A DNA stretch of 64,000 nt. Source: Episyrphus balteatus (taxonomy: Eukaryota > Arthropoda > Insecta > Diptera > Syrphidae). The DNA lies in the NCBI RefSeq assembly GCF_945859705.1, contig NC_079135.1:83088253-83152252 (forward strand), written 5' to 3'. A program made the translations under genes and the position numbers. Below the pieces are notes generated by a model. That model was not told where the DNA came from. It did no database searches and saw only the letters and a program-made list of their open reading frames with translations. Shown piece after piece: positions 23,212 to 33,639 of the stretch. Position 1 is the stretch's first letter; every line of letters begins with the position of its first letter.

Positions 23212-23645
23212 AAAATTCCGGTACAATCCGGTTTTTCGACTTTTTTCAAAATTCCGTGAAAATCGCGTTTGAAAGTTGGGGTAAATTTTTTTTTTCGAAA
23301 AATCCCCGAATCTTTGAACGCTCCTGGAAGCTAAACCGCTTGAGAGCAATTTTTGGGAGCGATTCCAAATGATAGCTTTCATTTTCTTCAAAATTCCGCG
23401 ATATACGCGTTCGAACGCTTTGATCTAGAGACAGGGGAGTGGTGCCATATGAAAGCTTATATTCTCAGCTACCCGATAGTGGTATAATCCGGTTTTTCGA
23501 TTTTTTTTCAAAATTCCGAGAAAATCGCGTTTAAAAGTTGGGGTAAAATTTTTTTTCGAAAAATCCCCGAATCTTTGAACGCTAATGGAAGCTGAACCGC
23601 TTGAGTGCAATTTTTGGGAGTGATGCCAAATGATAGCTTGTGTCA
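23212..23645. repeat. Direct duplication, offset about 261 bp
   Basis: Two copies share 'aatccggtttttcga', 'aaaattccg', 'aaaatcgcgttt', 'aaaatccccgaatctttgaa' and 'ccgcttgag'. The minus-strand frames at 23203-23391 and 23425-23646 look alike only because of this duplication. Confidence 0.75.
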
Positions 23646-23958
23646 TGGGCCTACCCTTTGCACATTGTCAGATTTTTAAAAAATCGCCTTCCATGTTAAA
23701 CCGCCACATCATGTCTATTTTTTCAGAATCGTGCCTATTTTTTTTTTACTTTTAAGATCTCCCGGTTTGAGAACGCGTGGACCTGTAGGGATGGGAGTTG
23801 TACCCAAATGTAGGTTAGAGTCCCCGCTACCTTTTGGCATCAAACATTTTTTTTTTCATTTTCTTCAAAACTCCGAAATATAGGCGTTGGAAGTTGAGGG
23901 CGCTTTTTTTCAGCTCAGCTCACTTTGAAAGCTGAAATGTGAGCTTTTTGCAACCCTG

Positions 23959-24050
23959 GCAACTTGCCACATGGAAATTACCACATGCAACTTGTCACAT
24001 GCAACTTCCCACATGCAACTTGCCACACGCAACTTGCCTCATGAAATGCG
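23959..24050. repeat. Short tandem array, 14-bp unit
   Basis: Five to six imperfect units of GCAACTTGCCACAT. It borders the right end of the hAT-like element, and its unit is partly recognisable on the left flank, so the element probably inserted into it. Confidence 0.65.
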
Positions 24051-24186
24051 GCGTACTGCATTTTTAAATACTAAAGTACTGCCTACTCTAAAGGTGAAAC
24101 GACAGCCCTGCTACCCAGGGTGATCGCGTCACAATCCCTTTGACATTCTTGTCAAAAGGTAAATTTTCATACTCACCCTCCCATAA

Positions 24187-24665
24187 GAAGTATACAGAGA
24201 TGGCAAAAATTGGATTTTTTTTGATTTCCTACATTTGTTACGTCTACTACATAAATGAGGTAGTTAACGTAGTTTAATGTAGTTAACGTAATTAAATGTA
24301 GCAGACGTAGCGCTAGACGTCAAAATGTAGTTTGAAATGCCAATTTTACCACCAAATTGTCAAAGTCTTATTCAAATCGAAATACATAGCTGTGATAGTG
24401 TAAATTTGAATAGAATATTTGAAACCAGATGGACTTGGGGTGGTTTCTTTGAAAAGGTTTTACTTTACGAAACCAAATTCTCACGAAAACACAGCTATTT
24501 ATTTTTTAATATTTTTGAAATATAACGTTTTTTATGTAGTTATTGCACGTAGCAAATGTAGGTAGTACATGAAACAAATCAAGCGAGTAGTTTATTCGAT
24601 TAACTACGCGTAGTTAACCGAGTAGATTACCTGACGTAATCTAATCTGCCATCTCTGGAAGTATA
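24187..24665. mobile_element. hAT MITE, perfect 8-bp TSD
   Basis: The element 24195-24657 (463 bp) starts CAGAGATGGCA and ends with TGCCATCTCTG. It is flanked by identical GAAGTATA octamers (24187-24194, 24658-24665). Subterminal GTAGTTAACG/CGTAGTTAAC words occur at both ends. The plus frame 24337-24525 has no recognisable domain. Confidence 0.9.
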
Positions 24666-24805
24666 ACTTCAAAAAAAATTTTTTTGTACCTATGTATATA
24701 TAGTAGGTACCTACATTTTCCAAATTTCTATATAAAAAGTCTTAAAAATTTAAGCAACTTTAACTCTAAGAGCAAGTTCGTGCGACCCAGTCGTGCATAT
24801 TATTT
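24666..24805 (+). repeat. Family-2 3'-end fragment
   Basis: It shares 'ctatataaaaagtcttaaaa', 'ctctaagagcaagttcgtg' and the terminal GCGACCCAGTCGTGCA with the complement of 53377-53465. Only the last 130 bp of the family is present. Confidence 0.65.
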
Positions 24806-26330
24806 TTCTAATGCCTTAAATGCGCACTTGTTATAAAAAAAAATTAGCTTCACTGCTTTTGTTCGTACTGTCTCCTCAAAAAACCAAATTCTGTAAAAAA
24901 AATTGACAACATTAAGGACCATCTGTATAGTGATAAAATTATGTCGATGACATTTTCAAATGAAGTAACCTTCAACCGGTTCTATTTGTTTTTGGCCACC
25001 TTAACATTTGCATTTATAAAAACAAAAAGTCCAAATCTAACGGATAAGTAATTTGAAATTGAATTAATTAAAATCAATTCGAACTTTTTAATCAATCTTT
25101 TATTATTTTAAACAAAACAACAATAAATATCTAAAAAACATACACCCAGCAATAAAACACAAATTCCATGTTGTTTGAATTATAACGAAACATAAATTTC
25201 CATCGTTTTCCATTGTGTAGACATTGAATTTACATAAAACAACTTCTAATTACCCAACTAATTTATTAAATGTCATTTTCATAGCAAAGTTTTTGCTCAA
25301 AGTAAATTGCTTTCCTCATAAAATATCTCAATCTTCAATTTTTCAACCCTTCTTGCAAAAAAGATAACATCAAAAGTCACAACACGATAAGTAAATTGTA
25401 AAACATCTATATTCTATACCTTACCATCAGCTTTTCGTGTACCTCTATACCTCAACCTTTATGCCTATATTAACCAAAAAACTGTTGGGCCTGATGCTAC
25501 ATTGAAAACTAAGTTGTTCTATATCTAACCATCTGAAGGTTATACCGTGTACCTACATTGTACACCTCTGAAGAACCCTTCAAAACTTTCACTTCGTTTT
25601 CGTTCACAGTAACAGGTCACTTGGCCAAAAAAGCAAGCCAATTCAAAAACTTGAAACCCCCTCCTGTCTGTATAGTCGGCTTAATTAGATGGCATTGTTT
25701 AGAATACAAAAACAGAAAATAACCAAAGCATAGGAGATCTCCCATAACGATGATTTCCCTTTATATTAAATCACCTCATTTACGCTTGGGGAAAACACTT
25801 TCCACGCAGCTAAAGGTTTTTTGGGGATAAAGCAATAAGAGAAGCTACTGGGCTACCGAACTACTGACACAACTAACCCTAGAGCTCTATTCAATGTGAT
25901 GTTTTTCAATTATTTGCTACTTAGGAAAAGGCATGGCGGCGCATGGCGGATACCATTTTCCTGATTGTCACTTTCACCTTTCTTCCTTAGAAACGCGAGA
26001 AGCAAGGTGAACTAATTAAGAGTTAAGATTTGAAGTTTATCAGGCTTTTTACTTGTTTTCTTGGTTTTTTTTTTTTCTTTTTTGTTGTGAAAAGAACAGG
26101 GTGTACTATGGCATTCAAAAAATTTTAGGAATGTTTATTCTAAGGATTAGAATCTGAAGTCACTGGAAGTAGAAGCTGTTTAAGAGGTCAACAATACTTT
26201 GTTAGATTTTCAATAACTTTTGTGTTTTTAATGACTTTTAATGGTTCTTATGTGATTTTTGCTTTCTAGACTTCCAGGTTTTACTCGCTGATTAACACGA
26301 ATAGTTACAAAGAAAGGCACTAATTTTCAG
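24806..26330. other. Unassigned DNA
   Basis: Sequence with fewer homopolymers than elsewhere, and no frame over 60 codons reported on either strand. I see nothing identifiable. Confidence 0.45.
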
Positions 26331-26693
26331 CATAGGGTAGGATGGTATAAGAGTGCGCGGTTGATAAGAGTGCGCAAGGCCATTTTCTACGGTTTGAAAG
26401 GGAATATAAGACAGAATGCACTTATTTTGGAAAGATCTAAATGAGTTTGATCTGCTGTCAAAATTTCATGCAAATGTGTTTGTAAACAGAGGTGCTAGTT
26501 AAGTTTAAGTTTCTTAGCACTGTTTTTTCCAATTTTTCTTGTCAAACAAATTAAATTTTCCGCTTAACAACAAAAAATAAAAATAAACAATGTATGGGAC
26601 ATTGAAAAGTTGACAAAAAGAAACATTTGAGGAACACGTAAGATTGGTCATAAAGTACATTGTGAAATACATATATGTATATTCTTCGATTAC

Positions 26694-26900
26694 ATGTCTG
26701 AACGTGTAAGAGTGCGCACCATGATTATGTATAAGAGTGCGCGGGTTATAAGAGCAGTAAATGCTATCCAAGGTTTCAAAATAACTGGCATTTGTCCATA
26801 TACCAGCAAACAGCAGCTAGAAAAAGCAATTCCAACCAAAAAAAAACCAAATACAAGATTTACAAAAAACAAGCGAATGAAAGTAACTAGGAAATATTGA
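26694..26900 (+). pseudogene. Possible pogo/Tigger-like transposase C-terminal fragment
   Basis: The 68-residue frame contains NAIQGFKITGICPYTSKQQ, followed by a basic tail rich in Lys, Arg and Thr. In the pogo/Tigger/jerky branch of DDE transposases, the region after the catalytic domain typically has an F-x-x-x-G-I-x-P segment, and the fit here is reasonable (F-K-I-T-G-I-C-P). The DDE residues and DNA-binding domain are absent, so this is a remnant. Its place inside an element with TA target duplication and matching ends supports the call. The overlapping 161-codon minus frame (26690-27175) is its shadow. Recognition is by eye only. Confidence 0.45.
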
Positions 26901-27076
26901 AATTTTTTCGGAACCATTAATCGAAGACTAAATTGATTGTTCCTCATGCAAGGAGTGATAGGTTGAAAAATACTCTGTTTATTTACATATAGACAGTTTT
27001 CTTTGCGACTTTTGTGCGAACTTACACCTGTACGCAGCTGCGCACTCTTACAAACTAAGCCGCGCACTCTTACACA

Positions 27077-28589
27077 ATATAATCCAGTCAAATAAGGGTT
27101 TAACCTCGGAATGAATGTTAGTAGAATTTTTTTTTGCTCAATATCTTCCTTTTGCCATTCTATAACATATCTCAAAAGTCTAGAAAAATCTCATGTCCGC
27201 TTGTCGCGATTTCAAGGTCAAATCGCGAAATGGAGATTTTCAAAATTAGCAAAAATAGGCTATGGTATTATATACACATATGATACATGATTTCAAGGTA
27301 TTTTTTAATGTTGATTCCAAAAAATCTAAAATCAAGACAATCTGACGTCTCTGGAAAAAGTTATACCTGTTTTTCATCTGTCAACTCATATTATTATAAC
27401 AGTTGCAAACTTACTGCCGAAAAACCCTTTAAAGTTATGGTAGATGAACCAAATTTTGCATGAAGATTTTAGAATCCATCATTATTAAAAATCAAAACAA
27501 TCCATTACAAAAAATATATATACCTACGAAATAATGGCATTTTTTTGATGGAGGGGCAAATTTTAGGATATGCACTAAAGAAGATTCTTGTTCATCTTAG
27601 GAATAAGTGCTAATAGGCTAATTTTTTCATTTTAATCTTTGTTTGGATGTTCTTTAACTACCCTCAAAAATCTAAAAAAATCTCATGTCCGCAAGTCCTA
27701 ATTTTCTTGGTTTGAAAATAAGGTGCAGATTTTAAAAAATTAATAAGAAAAGTTTAAATTTTTATATGTATACCAACATAAGCGACATGATTTAAAGGTA
27801 TTTTTTAACACTTATTCCAACAAAACTCACAAACAAGTCAACCTGACCATCCCTGAAAAGTAATGCACTTTATTCATGTTGATCTGACACAAATATCTGA
27901 AGTGTAGTTTTTCAATTTTTTTAAAATCTGCACCTTATTTTCAAACCAAGAAAATTAGGACTTGCGGACATGAGATTTTTTTAGATTTTTGAGGGTAGCT
28001 AAAGAACATCCAAACAAAGATTGAAATGAAAAAAATAGCCTATTAGCACTTATTCCTAAGATGAACAAGAATCTTCTTTAGTGCATATCCTAAAATTTGC
28101 CCCTCCATCAAAAAAATGCCATTATTTCGTAGGTATATATATTTTTTGTAATGGATTGTTTTGATTTTTAATAATGATGGATTCTAAAATCTTCATGCAA
28201 AATTTGGTTCATCTACCATAACTTTAAAGGGTTTTTCGGCAGTAAGTTTGCAACTGTTATAATAATATGAGTTGACAGATGAAAAACAGGTATAACTTTT
28301 TCCAGAGACGTCAGATTGTCTTGATTTTAGATTTTTTGGAATCAACGTTAAAAAATACCTTGAAATCATGTATCATATGTGTATATAATACCATAGCCTA
28401 TTTTTGCTAATTTTGAAAATCTCCATTTCGCGATTTGACCTTGAAATCGCGACAAGCGGACATGCGATTTTTCTAGACTTTTGAGATATGTTATAGAATG
28501 GCAAAAGGAAGATATTGAGCAAAAAAAAATTCTACTAACATTCATTCCGAGATTTACCCCTTTTTTCTCCTTATTTTACTGTATTAATA
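27077..28589. mobile_element. Foldback element with nearly identical long arms
   Basis: Left arm about 27080-27741 and right arm about 27928-28586 are inverted copies that differ at only a handful of positions over roughly 650 bp, apart from a short insertion near the right tip. About 185 bp of loop separates them. Tips read TAATCCAGTCAAATAA and TAATACAGTAAAATAA. The possible target duplication is ATA (27077-27079, 28587-28589). It is nested in the pogo-like element. A second copy of the left arm lies at 40750-41109. Confidence 0.85.
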
Positions 28590-28859
28590 GTATGTATAAG
28601 AGTGCGCAAATGACCTAACGTGGTATTTTGTTTATAACTTTTGAATTAATACTTTTTTGTTACCAGTTTTAAGTTTTTTTTCGTTGCTTTGATTATAAAC
28701 TAAGAACTATATATAAAAAAAGTAGTTAAATTCTTTTTGTTATTGTTTTATTTGGTGTTTTGTCTAAAATGCGCACTCTTATACCACCTTACCCTATTTA
28801 AGTGATTTTCCTTTCGTCTGGAAACTGGTGCTAGCGAGAGTAACGTAGAGCAGGTACGT

Positions 28860-29135
28860 AAGACCCAGGGACATAACTCCCACTTTTTATTTTAGGTGGC
28901 TTGTGTCCTAATTGATATAGAGACACAAGCCCTAAATTGAATGTGGAGTGGCACATAACTGCATAAAGTTTTGGTATGGCATTATGTCCAAATAAGGTGG
29001 GACATAATCCAAAATCGAATTATGTAGTTACGTCCCACCCTGGTATGAAATAATTTTATAATTTGTGAATTTATGTTAGTGGGACATGACGCCCACTTTT
29101 TTTTTTGTGGGGATTATGTCCCACTTGGGACTGTT
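28860..29135. repeat. GTGGGACATAA phrase cluster
   Basis: Words of the type GGGACATAA or their complement TTATGTCCC occur at least six times in 270 bp, on both strands (near 28864, 28983, 29003, 29030, 29082, 29113). GTAAGAC occurs just before the first and its complement just after the last. This could be another phrase-bearing mobile element, but clean termini and a target duplication were not found. Confidence 0.5.
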
Positions 29136-29388
29136 CGAGTCTTACAAAGACACTAACTAAGCCAAATAAGTAGATGTGCATCGACTGAAATGTCTATGTC
29201 ATGTGGGACGATAGACAACAATACTCCAGAGCGGAAATATTTTTAACTTTAACCCAGAGCAAGCAATAAGGTATAGCAAATTATGTAAGCAGATTATTGA
29301 AGCAGTCGATTTTCTGAAAATCAAAATTGACACTAAAAAGTTTGGCAAAGTGGGTGCAAAATAAACACGTGTCAATATGCTGCACTTA

Positions 29389-29511
29389 TTTTTACTTGCG
29401 ATATAGGTACTATAGGGCAAGTTTAGGATTCGTAAAAAAAATCGAACTCGAGATAACAATTTTACATGACATTACGATGATGGAGAATGCCAAAAAAGTG
29501 GGTCCGGCAAT

Positions 29512-29544
<33 letters not shown>

Positions 29545-30387
29545 GTGTCTGTCTCTATCTGGAGCTGCAGCCTAAACGAGTGAAGTGATTTTCTTCAAAC
29601 TTGGTAGTTAGCGGTTTTTGGTGATTCCCTAGAGGGGAAATTGAAATTTTTTTTTATGAACAAAACTAACGGTACCTGCCATATAACGGAAATAGAAAAG
29701 TTAATTTTTTTCAAAAACGACTCTAACGATTTTGATTAAAATTTTTGTGTGTAGTACTGCACATAAGAGCCAACTTATTAAATAAAAAAAATATTTTTTG
29801 TACCGTTATTAACGGTACCTGTCATAGAACGGTTTTCTTCGTTTCTGAATATCTCGTACAACATTAACCCGATTTAAATGAAAATTTTTATACAAACGTG
29901 TGTAAGTAAAGATAATATTAAGAATTTAGAAAATTTTCAAAAAACGCATTTTTGGATTTTTAAAAAATATTTCAAATTTTTTTTTTGAAAAATCAATTTT
30001 TTGAAAATGGATCAATGAAAAATTTTGAAATTTAGTTTTTATGTGTAAATTAATTATTTCTTCAAAATGGCATACCAACTTTTTTTTTGAAAAATGTTAA
30101 AAAATTTTTATACATAAAAAATTATTTTTTTAAAAAACGGCTCCTACAATTTTCGAACATTTTTTTCTAAAAATACCTTTTTATACAAGAAATAAAATGG
30201 CATATTTGTTTTTTTTTTTTAAGATAATGTATGACGGAGTTTAATTAATTATAAAAACCGATTTAATTTTTTTAAACTACTTATGAAATTTCTTCAAAAT
30301 ATCAAATTTTAAATTTCTTGAATAAAAAGCTTTAACATTATAGTTACTTTAAGCATGAGAGCAAGTACGTGCGACCCCAGTCGTGCA
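29389..30387 (+). mobile_element. Family-2 element (mini-me/DINE-1-like), full length
   Basis: It starts TTTTTACTTGCGATATAG. It then has a conserved 'ttacatgacattacgatgatg' stretch, a (GTCT)n microsatellite (29511-29560), 'cctaaacgag', a central part with GGTACCTGCCATA and related GGTACC words, and a 3' end GCGACCCCAGTCGTGCA. A GTCT microsatellite in a short non-coding dipteran repeat is what the mini-me family shows; DINE-1/Helentron relatives are similar. Other copies: 33855-34592, 53377-54798, fragments at 22018 and 24666, and possibly 57490-57660. The reading frame through the microsatellite is not a gene. Confidence 0.7.
29511..29560. repeat. (GTCT)n microsatellite
   Basis: About eight GTCT units, then variants (GTGT, CTAT). 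It occupies the same position in family-2 as the microsatellites at 34438-34468 and 54190-54675. Confidence 0.9.
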
Positions 30388-30782
30388 ATTTATTTTGTTT
30401 TTCGATCGAAGTGTTGTGATAGAAATCTAAAAAAAAAAAACTAAATGGAGAATTCTTCTTCAGTTATTTATTAACGATATTAATAAAGTTTTGGAAATGT
30501 TTGATGGTGTTTTCTATTTCAATTCGGGCTTAGAACAAGTATACAAAAACTTGTTATTTTTGTTAAGCTATTATTTGAACTTTAATGATTTTGTTTTAGT
30601 ATACCCCGTTATACTGCGATGAATTGTAACTTATGAGTCAGTGAATATATTCCTTAAACCAATGCAACCAAAATTGGGTGCTCTTAGGTGCTCTTTCGAG
30701 AATTGAGGGTCTATTAGTTTTTTACTTTCTGATAGAAAATACTCCTTACTTTATGCAAGGTTTTTTATTTTTAAATTAAATT

Positions 30783-31589
30783 TAGGGGAGAAGGGGGTAC
30801 ATTTGACACTTAGTTTTTAAAGGTCTGTATTTACGAAAACTGTTAATTTTTTTCAATGCCCCGGGACCGGGGCACATTTGACTTTAAAAGGGGTACATTT
30901 GACAATGGTAGATTAAAAACCCACATCGTGAGCATTATATTTTTAAAACTATCAGCGAATCTTGCTTGTCTATTGTTTAATTAGAAAAAAAAATCTTTGA
31001 TTTTAAACAATCTACTAAACAATATAACGAAAAAAAAATTAAAAAATTTATTTTCTAAAAAGAAGAAGAAAAAACAAAAAACCATAAAATATTTCAAAAA
31101 ATCTCTAGATTTAAATCTTAATCAAAATTAATCGATGTCGATTTATTTTTAAATAATCTATTTAATATATAATTCCCCAAAATCAAGGTAAAACTGTGCC
31201 CACATTGCAAAAGTCAAAGGTGCCCCGAAGGATCCACAGAACTGTTTTTCTTTTTTTTTCAATAACTAATACTATTTTTTTACAAAGCTGGTTTTAATTT
31301 ACTTAATTTTAAGCTTAGTGCTATCAAAATATTGATTCACCATTAAAAAAACTGTTTTATTAGGTTCAGAAATGGCTTACATACCGGTGGTCAAAAATTA
31401 GATCAGAAATATAGAAAACACGTGGTACTCCGCGAAAAGTTAATGAAAGACTGCGAAATTTCGCAAAATTTCTTTAAATCAAACTAAGCTTCTTTCTTCA
31501 TCCAAACTATTGTTAATTAAGGGCACGATCATACCGAAAAACGCAAAGTCAAATGTGCCCCGGTGTCAAATGTACCCCCGCTTACCCTA
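30783..31589. mobile_element. TA-flanked pogo/Tc1-type element, GGTACATTTGAC phrase
   Basis: The element 30785-31587 (803 bp) lies between TA dinucleotides. After 8-10 tip bases (GGGGAGAA / GGGTAAGC), both ends read GGGGGTACATTTGACAC. Plus-strand copies of the phrase lie near 30795, 30872 (GGGGCACATTTGAC) and 30888. Minus-strand copies lie near 31203 (GTCAAAGGTGCCCC), 31547 and 31565. The interior is A-rich and non-coding. Length and layout parallel the 804-bp element at 11063. Confidence 0.85.
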
Positions 31590-33600
31590 CTGATGTTATT
31601 AGTGGATTTTATTTTGGGTGATCTTAATTAAGGTTGGGGAAAAGAGAAAAGAAATTGAGAATTGCGTATTAGGGATGAGGAAAAAAATTGAGAAAAATAA
31701 AGTCGACCGGCAGAGGATATTCTCAAATTTTGGAGTTTTTGATGGAAAAATAAAAATAACAAAAACTAGGTTTGTATTGTATTTTCTTGTAGGAATATTT
31801 ATTTATAAACAGAAATACTAACAAAAACCACGAAAAATAATTATGGCCAGGTTTTTGACGAAAATACTCCTATGTGCAAAATAAAATTAATGCTTCCAGC
31901 TACAAAATTCTGTATTAAGAAACTACTAGGCTAGTAGTTAACTGTCCAAGTTCCAAAGAAAATCTGAACACCTTCTCTGATATCGACGATTTTTTCGATT
32001 GCTTTTCACAGGTAGTACCACTGAAAAAGTGGTAGGGAATGGATTTGATCCCAAAATCTTCGGAAAAGTTCTAGAACTTCATGGGTTAGGATTCCTTGGA
32101 TATGCCTCTAATATTTTTCATAAGACGAATTAAAAAAAAAAAAAAACAAAAAACTATTAAAAAAATTGTGGAAGAAGAGTTTCAAAACACCCTGTTTCTG
32201 TCTTTCTTTAAAAGAGAAATAGAAAACACATTAACTCTCAGGTAAGCTCAACATAGATGTTACCTACCTATAAGTATACATAATATATCTATGTTTATAT
32301 ATTTTTTTTTTAAACAATAAAACAACTTAGTTTTTTTTTCCTCTTTTTCGAAAACAAAGACCTAAGGTTTCTATTGTTTAAATACGACAAAAGAAAGAAA
32401 TAAAAAAAAAAAGAAAGAAAAGAATTTCCCTTGCGAAAAATCGAATTAAGATGTTATTCAACAAATCGAATCATTATTTCCCACAGGAATCGTTCGTTGG
32501 TTGAAGTTCATCACTGTGGTTGTGTTGGCTATATATGAATTTGACTCTATATACATATATAATAGTGGTAAGAGAATTTCGCACAGGATGAGGGGGGGGG
32601 GGGGGGATCTATGGTATTTGGCACGAGCACAACCCCATACCGACACTTCTTCTATTCTATATCATGCTGTCATTCGCCATAGAGCTTTTCTTTTGTAATT
32701 TATATTCACGACAGCTCTTTACCGGATACAGCATCGAAGAATGAGGAAAGGAAAGGCTATTACAAGCCAAGTGAATAGCTCTGAATCTGAAGGACAAGGA
32801 ATGAAAAAGAATGAAAAAAGAGACCTGATGATGATGATGATGGTGTCCGTCCACCCACTTCCATCCACAGCCAGGGACACGAGTAAAACATTTTAATTTC
32901 CACTTCATGTGAATTAAATGAGCGAAATCTATACTATGTGATTTTCCATTTGCTTGCTGTGAACAAAAACATGTTCCTATGCTTATAAGGATTTATAAAA
33001 ACATTCCATAATATACACACAGTAGGATCTCGTTAATCCGTTGGGGTTCTAATTAAAGTTGTTTTTTTTTTTTTATTGATATTTTGTTGATATATTTTAG
33101 TAGGCTTTTTAGGAAAATTCTACTTAGTTAACGGCCGGAGATAGAACCAAAAAAAAAATGCTTTGAAATTCAAGAGTTTCCTGTATTCGGCCCCCTTTTA
33201 TTAATAAAAGTTTAAAACATGGGGAAAAATAAATACATTTTTTAATCATTTGATGTTATAACTTATTAACAAACAAAATTGTTTCTAAATTCTTAGGTAA
33301 AACAAAAACACAAGCTTGACCTAATAAATTCAGTGGCCGGAAATGGGACACTAGATGGCCGAAAATAGAAAACAAAGGCCGGATTTAGGAGAATCGGACT
33401 TTTTTATACAAAAACTTAAATAAAATATTTTTGGGAAATATTATTTACTTTTTTTTTACCATACCGAAAAATTAATAAATTAAGTGCATTTTTTTTCAAG
33501 AATTATTCGAAAATTTTGATATTTGACGTTTCTGTGCTTTATTTTATGAGACAAAATCCTTAAGGGGCCGGCTGCTAGCAACTCTACCCTGTACGAGTAG
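31590..33600. other. Unassigned DNA with one pogo-like tip
   Basis: CAGTAGGATCTCGTTAATCC at 33020 resembles Tigger/pogo termini. The words GGCCGGA and GGCCGAAAATAG recur at 33132-33390, with GGGGCCGG near 33565, but no right end was found. 32592-32606 is a 15-G run and 32827-32841 a short GAT repeat. Frames of 60-83 codons overlap on both strands at 32458-32908 without domains. Confidence 0.4.
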
Positions 33601-33639
33601 CATACTACCATGGTTGTAAAAAATCATTTTTTTTTATTT

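Larger units (their letters stand above)
22746..23966. mobile_element. hAT-like element with GAGCT array
   Basis: The element 22754-23958 (1205 bp) starts CTGGGTTGCTACAAAGCTCA and ends with the complement of CAGGGTTGCAAAAAGCTCA. The flanking octamers are GGAACTTG and GCAACTTG (7 of 8 match), which fits hAT. Inside the left end is a GAGCTGAGCT minisatellite (about 22770-22970). Inside the right half is a direct duplication with offset about 261 bp (about 23215-23383 and 23476-23640). The right flank is a tandem array containing GCAACTTG, so part of the apparent target match could come from the array. Confidence 0.7.
26333..28796. mobile_element. pogo/Tc1-type element, AAGAGTGCGC phrase
   Basis: The element 26335-28794 (2460 bp including a nested insertion) lies between TA dinucleotides. 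The ends read GGGTAGGATGG / GGGTAAGGTGG, then TATAAGAGTGCGC. AAGAGTGCGC occurs on the plus strand near 26353, 26367, 26708, 26734 and 28596, and on the minus strand near 27037, 27061 and 28770. It holds a transposase fragment (26694-26900) and is interrupted at 27080-28586 by a foldback, leaving about 950 bp of its own sequence. It is too short to be autonomous. Confidence 0.8.

Noticed and set aside
23203..23646. Two similar minus-strand frames suggesting a small gene family
   Set aside because: They derive from a 261-bp direct duplication inside a hAT-like element; no start or domain support.
26690..27175. 161-codon minus-strand frame
   Set aside because: It is antisense to the more plausible transposase remnant and runs into the nested foldback at 27080.
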